Below, in pieces: positions 43,564 to 51,739 of a stretch of DNA of 64,000 nucleotides; position 1 is the first letter of the stretch; each line of letters begins with the position of its first letter. The position numbers were made by a program, and so were the translations under genes. This DNA is from an uncultured Paracoccaceae bacterium. GTDB taxonomy: Bacteria > Pseudomonadota > Alphaproteobacteria > Rhodobacterales > Rhodobacteraceae. Under the pieces are notes generated by a model. That model saw only the letters and a program-made list of their open reading frames with translations, did no database searches and was not told where the DNA came from. Where the stretch lies: the NCBI GenBank assembly GCA_913060475.1, contig CAJXSD010000006.1, forward strand, positions 57,582-121,581, read 5' to 3'.

Positions 43564-44906
43564 AACCGGTGAAACCCAAATCACGACAGGGACGCGCGGG
43601 CGTCCTGCGGTTGGCCCGCGGATTTCGATCCGATATCCTGTCGGCCTTGCCTGAAAAACTATACCGCGCCTGGATGGCAGAATTTAAGACGCCGTTTTTC
43701 AAATCAATCGTGGCCAATGACCCCGCCTTGGTCAAATTGGTGTTAAAACACCGCCCCCTTGATTTCCCAAAATCGGATTATTTGGGGGATGGATTGCGGC
43801 CCCTGCTGGGCGACAGCGTTTTTTTAACCAATGGCCCCATATGGCAACGCCAGCGGCGGATTATTGACCCCGCATTCGAAGGGGGCCGACTGCGCCACAG
43901 TTATCCGCAGATGCACGATGCAGCGCAGGGCCTGTTGGATCGACTGACCGCAGGGTCCCATGAATTCGAAGAACTGGCCAGCGCCTATGCCGCCGATGTC
44001 ATTTTTCGAACGCTGTTTTCTGTGCCTATCGACAGCGACATTGCCCGCGATATTTTTCAGGAATTTCGCAAACACCAGGCGGCACAACCCATCGTAAATC
44101 TTGGTGGAATACTGCGATTGCCCCGCTGGATGCCGCGGTTTTATCGTCCCGCGGCGCGAAAATCGGCACGGCGGATCCGTGCGTTGATCACCGAATTGAC
44201 GCGTGATCGTGCCCGCGCCATTGCCGATGGCACAGCGCCACAGGATTTGGCAACCAAGATCATGACAACCCCTGATCCCGAAACAGGCCAGTGTTTTGAT
44301 TGGAACGAAATGGTTGACCAGGTGGCGATATTTTTCTTGGCCGGTCATGAAACCAGCGCATCCGCCTTGGCCTGGACCCTGTACCTTTTGGCCGCGCATC
44401 CAGAGTGGCAAGAGGAAATATACAAAGAAAGTCAATTTGTTACAGGCGATTTTTCAGGCCTATCCCAGCTGCAATCAACCCGCGCCGTATTCCGCGAGGC
44501 ACTGCGCCTGTACCCACCCGTGCCCATGATGGTGCGCGAAACCTGTCAATCCGAAACCCTGCGGGATCGTGTATATGCGCGCGGGTTGCAGGTAGTGATC
44601 AGCCCATGGCACCTGCACCGCCATCAACGGTTGTGGGACAATCCTGATGATTTTGATCCAACCCGTTGGGCCACGGATAACGGGCGGCGGTGTCAACGCG
44701 ATGCCTTTATCCCGTTTTCGGCGGGCGCGCGGGTTTGTCCGGGGGCCGGGTTTGCCATGGCCGAAGGCGTGTTGGCGCTGGCCATGTTGGTTGGGCAGTA
44801 TCGGTTTGAATTATGCCCAGATCGCCTGCCACAGCCCGTGGCGCGGCTGACGGTTCGATCCAAAAATGGCATCTGGCTAAATGTAACGCCGCGCAATCAA
44901 TCGTGA
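43560..44906 (+). CDS. Cytochrome P450
   Basis: Encodes 448 aa. I-helix FFLAGHETSASALAWTLYLL near residue 260 (the acid/Thr pair of oxygen activation), ExxR motif FREALRLYPP, and the heme loop FIPFSAGARVCPGAGFAMAEG with Cys ligand near 398. It has no N-terminal membrane anchor, so it is soluble as usual for bacteria. It resembles CYP forms that hydroxylate fatty or terpenoid substrates, but the substrate is unknown. No ferredoxin or reductase gene lies beside it. Coupled to the hydrolase-like gene upstream. Its end overlaps a convergent gene by 10 bp. Confidence 0.93.
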   Translation: MKPVKPKSRQGRAGVLRLARGFRSDILSALPEKLYRAWMAEFKTPFFKSIVANDPALVKLVLKHRPLDFPKSDYLGDGLRPLLGDSVFLTNGPIWQRQRRIIDPAFEGGRLRHSYPQMHDAAQGLLDRLTAGSHEFEELASAYAADVIFRTLFSVPIDSDIARDIFQEFRKHQAAQPIVNLGGILRLPRWMPRFYRPAARKSARRIRALITELTRDRARAIADGTAPQDLATKIMTTPDPETGQCFDWNEMVDQVAIFFLAGHETSASALAWTLYLLAAHPEWQEEIYKESQFVTGDFSGLSQLQSTRAVFREALRLYPPVPMMVRETCQSETLRDRVYARGLQVVISPWHLHRHQRLWDNPDDFDPTRWATDNGRRCQRDAFIPFSAGARVCPGAGFAMAEGVLALAMLVGQYRFELCPDRLPQPVARLTVRSKNGIWLNVTPRNQS

Positions 44907-45145
44907 TGTGATCCTGCGTCCACCCGAACCATATACCACTGCAGCACATAATCGCGAATGGCCGAAGCCAGCCCCCCATCTAAGGGATCGCGCATTGTAT
45001 CAATTTCGGCAGCCAGTTCATTGATGCCCATGCCGCGGTGTTTTGCGATTGCTAAAAATGCCGTCCAAAACCGATCCTCGATCGACACGGATGTGCGATG
45101 GCCGTTTAAGGTCAAGGATCGTTTTTTGGGTTTAAGTCTGGTCAT
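44897..45145 (-). CDS. Ribbon-helix-helix domain protein
   Basis: Encodes 82 aa. KRSLTLNGHRTSVSIEDRFWTAFLAIAKHRGMGINELAAEID is a ribbon-helix-helix of the type found as a single small domain in Rhodobacteraceae. ATG 45145 lies inside the DUF4169 gene, giving a 14-bp overlap. Part of a fumC-DUF4169-RHH operon. Targets unknown; a DNA-binding role is inferred from the fold. Confidence 0.85.
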   Translation of the reverse strand: MTRLKPKKRSLTLNGHRTSVSIEDRFWTAFLAIAKHRGMGINELAAEIDTMRDPLDGGLASAIRDYVLQWYMVRVDAGSHHD

Positions 45146-45314
45146 CGCGCTTATGACCATCTAGGCGTTTTTTATCCAATGCTGTGACGGCGCTGTCGCG
45201 TGATTTTTCGGCCCGTGTTCGACCAAATTTCACCGCATTTTCGTTTGCACGGGCCTTTTTTTCGGCCCGCGCTTTTTCTTTCCTAAACCGGTTAAGATTG
45301 ACCGGCGTAGTCAT
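45132..45314 (-). CDS. DUF4169 family small basic protein
   Basis: Encodes 60 aa, very rich in Lys, Arg and Ala (NLNRFRKEKARAEKKARANENAVKFGRTRAEKSRD). This matches DUF4169, found next to fumC in this family. It overlaps the fumC stop by one base (TAATG) and the next gene by 14 bp. Likely a helix; nucleic acid binding is possible from its charge but not shown. Confidence 0.85.
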   Translation of the reverse strand: MTTPVNLNRFRKEKARAEKKARANENAVKFGRTRAEKSRDSAVTALDKKRLDGHKRDDQT

Positions 45315-46705
45315 TATTTTGGGCCGATCATATCGGCGGGGATCACGATGCGATCAAATGTTTCGCCATCGACAAATCCCAGTGCGATCGCTTCTTCGCG
45401 CAGGGTTGTGCCGTTTTTGTGGGCGGTTTTGGCCACCTTGGTCGCATTGTCATAGCCAATCGTGGGCGCCAAAGCGGTGACCAGCATCAGCGATTCCTGC
45501 ATCAATTTTTCAATGCGGGCTGTGTTGGCTTGGGTGCCTTTGACCATGTTATCGGTGAATGATCCGGCCGCATCGCCCAACAACTGCATGGATTGCAACA
45601 CGTTATAGGACATCATCGGATTATACACGTTCAATTCGAAATGCCCTTGGGAACCCGCAAATCCCACCGCCGCATCATTGCCCATCACATGGGCGCAAAC
45701 CATGGTTAATGCCTCGGCCTGGGTTGGGTTTACTTTGCCCGGCATAATGGATGATCCAGGTTCATTTTCTGGCAGGATCAATTCGCCCAGACCCGACCGC
45801 GGGCCCGAGCCCAACAAACGCATGTCATTGGCAATCTTGAACAATGACGCCGCAACGGTTTTTAACGCGCCCGAAAACATGACCATCGCATCATGGGCGG
45901 CCAAGGCTTCGAATTTATTCGGCGCAGTGACAAAGGGCAGGCCGGTGATGTCAGCAATATTTGCCGCCACACGGACGTCCCATCCCTTTTTGGTATTCAG
46001 GCCGGTGCCCACGGCTGTGCCCCCTTGGGCCAATTCATAGATTTCGGGCAGGATTTTTTCGATCCGCTTGATCCCTTGGGCCACCTGATGGGCGTAACCG
46101 CCAAATTCCTGACCCAAAGTCAGCGGCGTTGCATCCTGCGTATGTGTCCGGCCGATTTTGATGATGTCTTTGAATTCTTCTGATTTCTCGACCAAGGCGG
46201 CGTGCAATTTTTGCAGACCCGGGATCAGGGTGTCGCGCGCCATCATGCCGATGGCGACATGCATCGCGGTGGGAAATGTGTCGTTCGACGATTGCCCCAT
46301 GTTGCAATGGTCATTGGGGTGTACCGGTTTTTTAGACCCCATTTCCCCGCCCAACATTTCAATCGCTCGGTTTGAAATGACCTCGTTCGCGTTCATGTTC
46401 GATTGGGTGCCTGACCCTGTTTGCCACACAACCAATGGGAAATTGTCGTCGAATTTGCCGTCTATCACCTCTTGGGCCGCAGCTTGGATCGCGTGGCCCA
46501 GATCCGGGTCCATATCCCCTTGGGCCACGTTTGCCATAGCACAGGCTTTCTTGATCACGCCCAGCGCGCGAATAATCGCAACAGGCTGGCGTTCCCAGCC
46601 AATCGGGAAATTCATGATGGACCGCTGTGTTTGCGCGCCCCAGTATTTGTCGGCGGGGACCTCTAGCGGGCCAAAGCTGTCGGTTTCAATACGGATATCT
46701 GCCAT
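45314..46705 (-). CDS. fumC: Class II fumarate hydratase
   Basis: Encodes 463 aa. It interconverts fumarate and malate in the TCA cycle without an iron-sulfur cluster. Signature [16 protein letters not shown] near residue 318 with the catalytic Ser, plus [14 protein letters not shown] near 95, [14 protein letters not shown] near 128 and [11 protein letters not shown] near 185. ATG 46705 follows GGAG; an ATG four codons upstream is possible. First gene of an operon with DUF4169 and the ribbon-helix-helix gene. Confidence 0.97.
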   Translation of the reverse strand: MADIRIETDSFGPLEVPADKYWGAQTQRSIMNFPIGWERQPVAIIRALGVIKKACAMANVAQGDMDPDLGHAIQAAAQEVIDGKFDDNFPLVVWQTGSGTQSNMNANEVISNRAIEMLGGEMGSKKPVHPNDHCNMGQSSNDTFPTAMHVAIGMMARDTLIPGLQKLHAALVEKSEEFKDIIKIGRTHTQDATPLTLGQEFGGYAHQVAQGIKRIEKILPEIYELAQGGTAVGTGLNTKKGWDVRVAANIADITGLPFVTAPNKFEALAAHDAMVMFSGALKTVAASLFKIANDMRLLGSGPRSGLGELILPENEPGSSIMPGKVNPTQAEALTMVCAHVMGNDAAVGFAGSQGHFELNVYNPMMSYNVLQSMQLLGDAAGSFTDNMVKGTQANTARIEKLMQESLMLVTALAPTIGYDNATKVAKTAHKNGTTLREEAIALGFVDGETFDRIVIPADMIGPK

Positions 46706-46719
46706 GGTAAACTCCATTG

Positions 46720-46735
46720 GTATGCATTTGTATAC
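46720..46735. promoter_or_regulatory. Inverted repeat in the fumC upstream region
   Basis: GTATGCATTTGTATAC has matching GTAT/ATAC ends and contains the palindrome GTATAC. It is 15-30 bp before the fumC start. It may be an operator or simply chance in an AT-rich gap. Confidence 0.25.
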
Positions 46736-46791
46736 GCAATACGAAATTGCGGACCGAAAATCAATGCGTCATTCGATCCCAAAGGGGCCGT

Positions 46792-47241
46792 TTATTTGCG
46801 GAACTGATCCAGTGACACAACCTCGGCATCGCCCTTGGTTTCCGTTGGGGTGTCATCCAATTCGGCCTCATCCTCGTCGTCATCGATATCATGGGTTTCA
46901 AACCGCAACCCGAATTCGACAGATGGATCGACAAATGTGATAATTGCATCATAGGGAATATACATCGGCTCGGGCGCATCGCCGAAATTCAGCGTGATGT
47001 GAAACCCATCCATCAAAACGCGCAGATCATCAAACCAATGCTGCACGACCACTGTCATATCCTCGGGATAGCGATCATGCAGCCATTGCGCCAATTGCAC
47101 GTCTGGATGACCCGTATCAAAGGTAATGAAAAAATGATGTTCGCCCGGCAGACCACTGTCGGCGACCTGTTCCAAAACCTCTTTAATCAGGCCCCGCATC
47201 GCGCGGTGCATCATGGAACCGTAATCTAGGCCGTTGGACAT
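46792..47241 (-). CDS. sspB: SspB-type ClpXP adaptor protein
   Basis: Encodes 149 aa. The start MSNGLDYGSMMHRAMRGLIKEVL and the strands HHFFITFDTG and HITLNFGDAPEPMYIPYDAIITFVDPSVEFGLRF mark the alphaproteobacterial SspB (SspB-alpha) family. It tethers ssrA-tagged proteins to ClpXP. The acidic tail DDDEDEAELDD followed by VVSLDQFRK is the usual linker and ClpX-docking end. ATG 47241 follows GGAG. It is notable that the ssrA gene itself lies 2 kb away. Confidence 0.92.
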   Translation of the reverse strand: MSNGLDYGSMMHRAMRGLIKEVLEQVADSGLPGEHHFFITFDTGHPDVQLAQWLHDRYPEDMTVVVQHWFDDLRVLMDGFHITLNFGDAPEPMYIPYDAIITFVDPSVEFGLRFETHDIDDDEDEAELDDTPTETKGDAEVVSLDQFRK

Positions 47242-47280
47242 GGGAACTCCTGCAGTTTTTTCCAACCATAGAAGATTCGG

Positions 47281-47336
47281 AGTAAAACGAAAGGGGAAAA
47301 CCAAAACAAATTGGTAAATTCGTTTGGCTCTCCCCT
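47281..47336 (-). terminator. Terminator of the frameshifted lipoprotein gene
   Basis: On the minus strand GGGGAGAGCCAAAC pairs with GTTTTGGTTTTCCCC (some G-U pairs), followed by TTTCGTTTTAC. It lies about 36 bp after the stop at 47372. Confidence 0.65.
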
Positions 47337-47371
47337 TGGGGTGCGATGGGCTTTGATGTCAAATGGGATCG

Positions 47372-48033
47372 CTATTTAGCCCAGACAATCGTTGTTCCGC
47401 CCACCACATTCAATTGCGTTTGTGTTTGGGCCGTTACATCCGACGAAAGGACGCCCAAAAACAGGCGTGACCCATCCACCGATACAAATCCACCGACCCC
47501 ATCAGAATTGATCGTCACTGTATCGACAGACGCGCCGTTTTCCAAAACCTGCAGGTCACCGTTATAGCCAAATTGCGCAACAGACTCCGCACTCATTTGG
47601 CCCGATGCGGTCAACCTGCCGGACGTTGTGAAAACAACCTGGTCTACCGTCATTTCAAGGTCCTTGTTGTCAATCGTCCCTGTGCCCTTTACATCAGCCA
47701 CGACAAAGTTACTGGCCGTCCCCGAAATTTGACTATCGGATTTTGACAAATCAATATTCAATGTCGTATCACCCACGGCGACACGGTCTTGGCTATAATT
47801 GCTCAAATCGACCAATACGTTGCCTTCAACCTTGATATTCGATGCCGGTAATTTATCCACAGTCAAAAAATCGATTTGGTCTTCGTCTTCTAAAATATAT
47901 ACCAAATCAATGGCATCTGCAGTTTTTCATTAACCGACGGCTCCGTCGCCGACACTTTCCCAAAACTTAATGTGGACAGAGGATCCTCCGTCCCGCCGCC
48001 GCCACACGCGGACAGTGTAATGCCCAATGCCAT
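47372..48033 (-). pseudogene. Frameshifted lipoprotein gene, paralogue of the gene at 48356
   Basis: The N-terminal frame starts at ATG 48033: MALGITLSACGGGGTED, a short lipoprotein signal with lipobox LSAC, then about 30 residues to VNEK. It then hits a TAG. The remaining ~180 residues (from KTADAIDLVYILEDEDQIDF to TIVWAK) are in the -1 frame. The join falls at a five-A run (plus 47923-47927); one extra A, or a -1 slip at GAA-AAA, would restore the whole protein. The body shares ISGTASNFV and a Gly/Thr-rich beta pattern with the next lipoprotein. The ATG lacks a ribosome site and the signal is very short, so the start may also be damaged. Confidence 0.7.
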
Positions 48034-48355
48034 AACCGTTAACGGCGATGTAAATATATGGATTACTATTAATTCGTTAGTTATATTCTGTACTAAAGAG
48101 GCTCGCGTATAAGTTGATTAACGTCAATTCTATTTTTGGTTCTACATCCAGGAATAGATCGCTAAAACAACCCTATACAGCCGACGCACCACCGATCTTT
48201 CATTTTTGCAAAAATACTCAATCGCACCTTATCAAGCAGACCAAACATCTGCGGTTTAAACGCTGCAGTGAACAGATTACTCGCTTCGCAATCAAAGGAT
48301 CAGGCACCTAGGCGCCGTGTTAGGGACCCAGAGCATGACGAGACCGCGCCAGTCT
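48034..48355. other. AT-rich gap between two lipoprotein genes
   Basis: These 322 bases are AT-richer than their surroundings, especially 48041-48150. No reading frame shows convincing coding character or a ribosome site. I see no tRNA, repeat or transposon end. Confidence 0.5.
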
Positions 48356-49087
48356 TCATTCATGTCTGGCCGATTGACCGATCGCAATTGCCTTGAAATC
48401 CGACCCCGAAAATGCGGGCACATCTGAAATGACGACGGTTTTCAACACACCATAGGCGCCCAAATCCCCGACATCTGTCGTGAAAATAAACCCATCGGTC
48501 GCGGTGGATTGGACTGTGGCAGTTGCGATTTTGCCCATTTGGTCGATAATTTCCAGTTGACCGTAATACCGAAAGGGTGTGGACCGCGACCCAAGGGTTC
48601 CGCTTGCCTTCACTTCGCCGGTGATCGTCGCCACAATTTTTGACGACCTAAGGCCCACATTCCGATTACGAAAATTTCCGGTATATTCGCTCTCGATCAA
48701 AACAAAATTACTGGCGCGGCCTGATATTTTGGGGGATCGTGCGGAAAAATCAATTGTGATGTCGCTATCGCCCAGGGCCTCTCTTAGATATTTCCGTCCA
48801 TTTTTCGTATATTCACCAAGCACCAGCAAAACCTGACCAGAAAAATGCACAGATGTTTTGGGATAATTCGCAACATCAACAATGCGGTTTTCAGTGGGGG
48901 CGTCACTGCTATCATAATCACGTTGCAAAAATAATTTTCGCTTGGCCAGCGCTTGCTCATTACTTATGGCACGCGCCGTCAATTGGGTGTGGGCGTTGGG
49001 TGATTTGGTTTCGTCGTTCGCACTGTCGCTTTCGGCGGAACAGGCAATAAGCACACTTAGGCATAGCAGATAGAAATATTTCATCAT
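48356..49087 (-). CDS. Lipoprotein of unknown function
   Basis: Encodes 243 aa. Signal MMKYFYLLCLSVLIAC with lipobox LIAC (Cys16), then a polar linker (SAESDSANDETKSPNAH). The body is beta-rich with alternating residues (SDITIDFSARSPKISGRASNFVLIESEY, KIVATITGEVKASGTLG, FRYYGQLEIIDQ). It resembles the barrel repeats of transferrin-binding-like surface lipoproteins, but I would not assign the family. ATG 49087 is used; a second ATG follows at once. It lies just downstream of ssrA on the same strand, and is a divergent paralogue of the frameshifted gene at 47372. Confidence 0.78.
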   Translation of the reverse strand: MMKYFYLLCLSVLIACSAESDSANDETKSPNAHTQLTARAISNEQALAKRKLFLQRDYDSSDAPTENRIVDVANYPKTSVHFSGQVLLVLGEYTKNGRKYLREALGDSDITIDFSARSPKISGRASNFVLIESEYTGNFRNRNVGLRSSKIVATITGEVKASGTLGSRSTPFRYYGQLEIIDQMGKIATATVQSTATDGFIFTTDVGDLGAYGVLKTVVISDVPAFSGSDFKAIAIGQSARHE

Positions 49088-49149
49088 CTCTCGGACCTTC
49101 TCCAAATAAACTTATGACGAATAGGACGCACTTGAAACAAGCATAGATT

Positions 49150-49560
49150 GTTTTGGGGCCCTGATCAACAGCGTGTCGTGACAGGCGACACACCTTGTTA
49201 GCCAAGGTATGCGAAACAGAACAACCGATGAATGGGATTAAGTGCAGGTATTCTGTTGCCAGGAACCTGCGAACCCCGCCTATCGCGGCTAGGCAATAGG
49301 ACTTAAGATTTCAGTATCTCCGACTGCTTACGCAGCCATTGCTACTGGAGCACGATTGTCATTTGCAATTGTACAGTTTTCGCCGATAACGGTGGCAGAC
49401 AGCCGAGACAAAGCTAACACCTTTAGACGTTCGTCGATCCTATTTCAGCCCCAAGACCGCCAAATGAACGGGTGTTTGGTGGAGCTGCCGGGTACCGCCC
49501 CCGGGTCCGATCCGCTTATTTCGCGCGCGTTTATGTCCATAGTCCCGAAGGACACGCCAA
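49150..49560 (-). ncRNA. ssrA: Permuted two-piece tmRNA (ssrA)
   Basis: On the minus strand the acceptor piece comes first, ending at 49477 with a T-arm (CCGGG / CCCGG) and CAGCTCCACCA. The coding piece starts at 49452 with GGGGCTGAAATAGG. The two ends pair as a seven-base acceptor stem including the G3-U70 pair needed by alanyl-tRNA synthetase. The tag frame at 49366-49328 reads ANDNRAPVAMAA then TAA. This circularly permuted arrangement is the alphaproteobacterial form. The 24-base segment between 49453 and 49476 would be removed. Outer ends are approximate. tmRNA rescues stalled ribosomes and tags proteins for ClpXP, with SspB (gene at 46792) as adaptor. Confidence 0.94.
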
Positions 49561-49566
49561 ATATAA

Positions 49567-49595
49567 GCCCCCCAATTCAAAATGAAAAGGGGGGC
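49567..49595 (-). terminator. Hairpin just upstream of the tmRNA acceptor piece
   Basis: GCCCCCC and GGGGGGC form a 7-bp perfect stem around a 15-nt AT-rich loop; on the minus strand TTATATTT follows. It could end the ORF at 49618 or be part of the ssrA precursor. The sequence does not decide which. Confidence 0.45.
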
Positions 49596-49617
49596 ATTGG
49601 GTTTTAATTGGAATGAT

Positions 49618-49965
49618 TTATTCGGCGATGATTATCGTTTCGACTTCCAAGAAATTGTAGGCTGGATTTTGTGATGACATTGTACCCGGCTGTGCGGTTT
49701 GGTCTGCGCCTGCGGCACTGTCATATCCGCTGTCCAAGACCAAGGTGCCATTGGTGGCGTCTGTGTCAAACACGCCGCCCTCTAAGGTATCTTGGGCCAC
49801 AATGGCCGATACGTCGCCCTGTGTTGGGGTTAACGTGGCATTATAGGCGGCGGTCAAGCTGCCATCGGGTGCTACGATGCCACAGAGAGATATGTCACCC
49901 GTGAACGTCTTGCTGATGACGAAATAGGCGTTCATGGTCGTTAAGTTGCCAGAGTGCTCGCCCAT
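49618..49965 (-). CDS. Hypothetical protein upstream of ssrA
   Basis: Encodes 115 aa from ATG 49965; ATG 49935 (MNAYFVISKTFTGDI) is an alternative and neither has a ribosome site. The product is rich in Thr, Ala, Asp and Gly (ISLCGIVAPDGSLTAAYNATLTPTQGD), with one Cys and no signal peptide. The frame stays open upstream to 50112 without any ATG (reading GEILIPYRDRRFQALGKC there), so this may be the remnant of a longer gene. Unknown family. Confidence 0.4.
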   Translation of the reverse strand: MGEHSGNLTTMNAYFVISKTFTGDISLCGIVAPDGSLTAAYNATLTPTQGDVSAIVAQDTLEGGVFDTDATNGTLVLDSGYDSAAGADQTAQPGTMSSQNPAYNFLEVETIIIAE

Positions 49966-50163
49966 CAAGGGCGAAGTCAACTTTTGTTTTTCAATGCATT
50001 TGCCCAGGGCCTGAAAGCGGCGATCGCGGTAGGGAATCAGAATTTCGCCTTCGGCGAGAGTATTTTTTGCAAAAATGAAAGCAGGGATTTTTAATGCCCT
50101 ATCGGTGCGTTTTTAGCGTCGATTTTCTAACCTTGGCGGTCGCGGTCATTCATATCCACCGGC

Positions 50164-50904
50164 CTAGCGTTCGGCATCGCGATTGGCGCGGGCTGTTAGG
50201 ACATTTGCGGCAAGTTCTGCGGTATAGGTTGCCAATTCGTCCAATAGTTGATCACAGGTGTCAGGCGATTGTGTTTCGACGGCATCTGCGATCCGCCCGT
50301 GCAGGTCGATGATTTTTTCACGCGAGCGCGCGGTGAAGGTAATCATATTCATCAGGGGTTGCATCGCCTCGACCGCGCCGGCCAACTGGTAAGACATAAC
50401 AGGGTTGCCAGCCGCATCCACAAAGGCCCGGTGAAAGGTTACGTCAGAGGCGCACCAGCTTTCGTCAGAAAGGCCCGGCTGCGATTGGCGGTGGATTTCG
50501 GCGCGCATGGTCGCCAGATGATCGGCGGTGCGGCGCGCGCAGGCCATGGGGGCGCAGGCGCGTTCCATGGCAAAGCGTGCTTCGCAGGCGACATCAAAGC
50601 TGACGTCATTCATCGACAACAGCAGGGTGGATGTGGTCACATGCTGGCTATAGGCGTCTTGATATTGGATGCGGTTCACAAAGGCCCCACCAAAGGCCCC
50701 GCGTTGGGTCCGGATCAGCGATTGCGCGGCCAGTCGTTTCAGTGCCTCGCGCACAGTGGGGCGAGAGACCTGAAATTGTTCGGCCAATTCCTGTTCCGAA
50801 GGCAGGCGTTCATCAATGATTAACTGGCCCGCGATGATGGCATCACGGATCGCTTTGGCAATTTGGGCCGAGAGGTCTGCGGGATCGTTTGTGTTAATTT
50901 TCAT
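50164..50904 (-). CDS. GntR-family (FadR/FCD type) regulator of the DMSP operon
   Basis: Encodes 246 aa. N-terminal winged helix (LPSEQELAEQFQVSRPTVREALKRLAAQSLI, residues ~35-70), C-terminal all-helical FCD domain with metal/ligand His residues (DVTFHRAFVDAAGNP near 155; MNMITFTARSREKIIDLHGRIADAV near 195). ATG 50904 lies inside a tandem palindrome. It is divergent from DUF2182-DUF1326-dmdA-acuI, so it very probably represses that operon and itself until a DMSP-derived ligand appears. The ligand is inferred from gene context only. Confidence 0.88.
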   Translation of the reverse strand: MKINTNDPADLSAQIAKAIRDAIIAGQLIIDERLPSEQELAEQFQVSRPTVREALKRLAAQSLIRTQRGAFGGAFVNRIQYQDAYSQHVTTSTLLLSMNDVSFDVACEARFAMERACAPMACARRTADHLATMRAEIHRQSQPGLSDESWCASDVTFHRAFVDAAGNPVMSYQLAGAVEAMQPLMNMITFTARSREKIIDLHGRIADAVETQSPDTCDQLLDELATYTAELAANVLTARANRDAER

Positions 50905-50932
50905 TTGTCAGACATTTAAAAGTCTGACATTT
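50904..50932. promoter_or_regulatory. Tandem GntR operator
   Basis: Two near-identical sites, TTTGTCAGACATTT (50904-50917) and AAGTCTGACATTT (50920-50932), carry the palindromes GTCAGAC and GTCTGAC with centres 15 bp apart. FadR-type GntR proteins bind GT-N3-AC palindromes of this sort. They overlap the regulator's own start codon and sit 36 bp before the DUF2182 ATG, so one dimer pair could shut off both directions. Confidence 0.75.
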
Positions 50933-50967
50933 AAAAAGCAAGAGAGATTCGCAATGGACCGCGTAAA

Positions 50968-51726
50968 ATGTTTTCGCAACACTACCGTCGGATGACGGGC
51001 ATACATTGGTTGGTTTTGTTTTGCGCCATTTTGGTGGCGTGGATGGGGCTGTATGCTATGGCGATCCCATCGGACATGCGGTCATTGTCGCAGGTGTACG
51101 GATTAGGATTTTGGCAGAGCCTATGTGTTGTCACGCCAGATGCCGCGGGATATTTCGGGATCTTTGCCATGTGGGTGTTGATGTCGGCGGCGATGATGGC
51201 ACCTACGGCTTTGCCAGCCTTTGCCACCTATGAAGAATTGGGATCATCGACCAAGGTCCGTTTTGCCCCCTTGGTTCTGGGGTATGGCGTGGTTTGGTTT
51301 GGCTATTCGGCCATCGCAGCCGGATTGCAACTGTTCCTGTTCCAGCTGAATTTGATTGACCAATTTGGGCAAAGCTTGTCATCAGGGTTGACGGCCGTGT
51401 TGTTGTTGATTGCGGGGGCCTATCAGTTTTCAAACCTGAAAGAGGCCTGTTTGTCCAAATGCCGCGCGCCCTTGACGTTTTTCATGCAGCATTTTGCCGA
51501 AGGACCCTTTCGCAACGGGGTTCGGCTGGGTTTGGTCTGTTTGGGGTGCTGTTGGGCGTTAATGGCCTTGGCCTTTGTCGGGGGGACGATGAATTTGGCA
51601 TTCATGGCGCTGGCAACAATTTTAATGATTTTCGAAAAACTGCCCGACATTGGGCGGTATGTCACAAAGCCGGTTGGGTATATTCTGATCGCATCCGGTT
51701 TATGGCAGCTGACACATTTCATCTGA
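50968..51726 (+). CDS. DUF2182 integral membrane protein
   Basis: Encodes 252 aa with about six hydrophobic helices (first one IHWLVLFCAILVAWMGLYAM). The motif WVLMSAAMMAPTALPAF near residue 72 and the Cys-bearing LKEACLSKCRAPLTFFM near 160, plus VCLGCCWALMAL, are the DUF2182 signature, a family called a predicted metal-binding membrane protein. First gene of the operon under the GntR operator. It is followed 13 bp later by DUF1326. The pair is common, but its place in a DMSP operon is of interest. Confidence 0.88.
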   Translation: MFSQHYRRMTGIHWLVLFCAILVAWMGLYAMAIPSDMRSLSQVYGLGFWQSLCVVTPDAAGYFGIFAMWVLMSAAMMAPTALPAFATYEELGSSTKVRFAPLVLGYGVVWFGYSAIAAGLQLFLFQLNLIDQFGQSLSSGLTAVLLLIAGAYQFSNLKEACLSKCRAPLTFFMQHFAEGPFRNGVRLGLVCLGCCWALMALAFVGGTMNLAFMALATILMIFEKLPDIGRYVTKPVGYILIASGLWQLTHFI

Positions 51727-51739
51727 GAGGAGAAGACAG

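Noticed and set aside
46158..46940. Plus-strand frame of 260 codons opposite fumC
   Set aside because: FumC is complete on the other strand with all signatures, and the plus frame has no family resemblance.
48114..48311. Plus-strand frame of 65 codons in the gap between the lipoprotein genes
   Set aside because: It has no ATG start or ribosome site, and the composition of the product is random-looking.
49356..49607. Plus-strand frame of 83 codons across the tmRNA gene
   Set aside because: It is antisense to a confidently identified structured RNA and includes its acceptor piece and the hairpin next to it.
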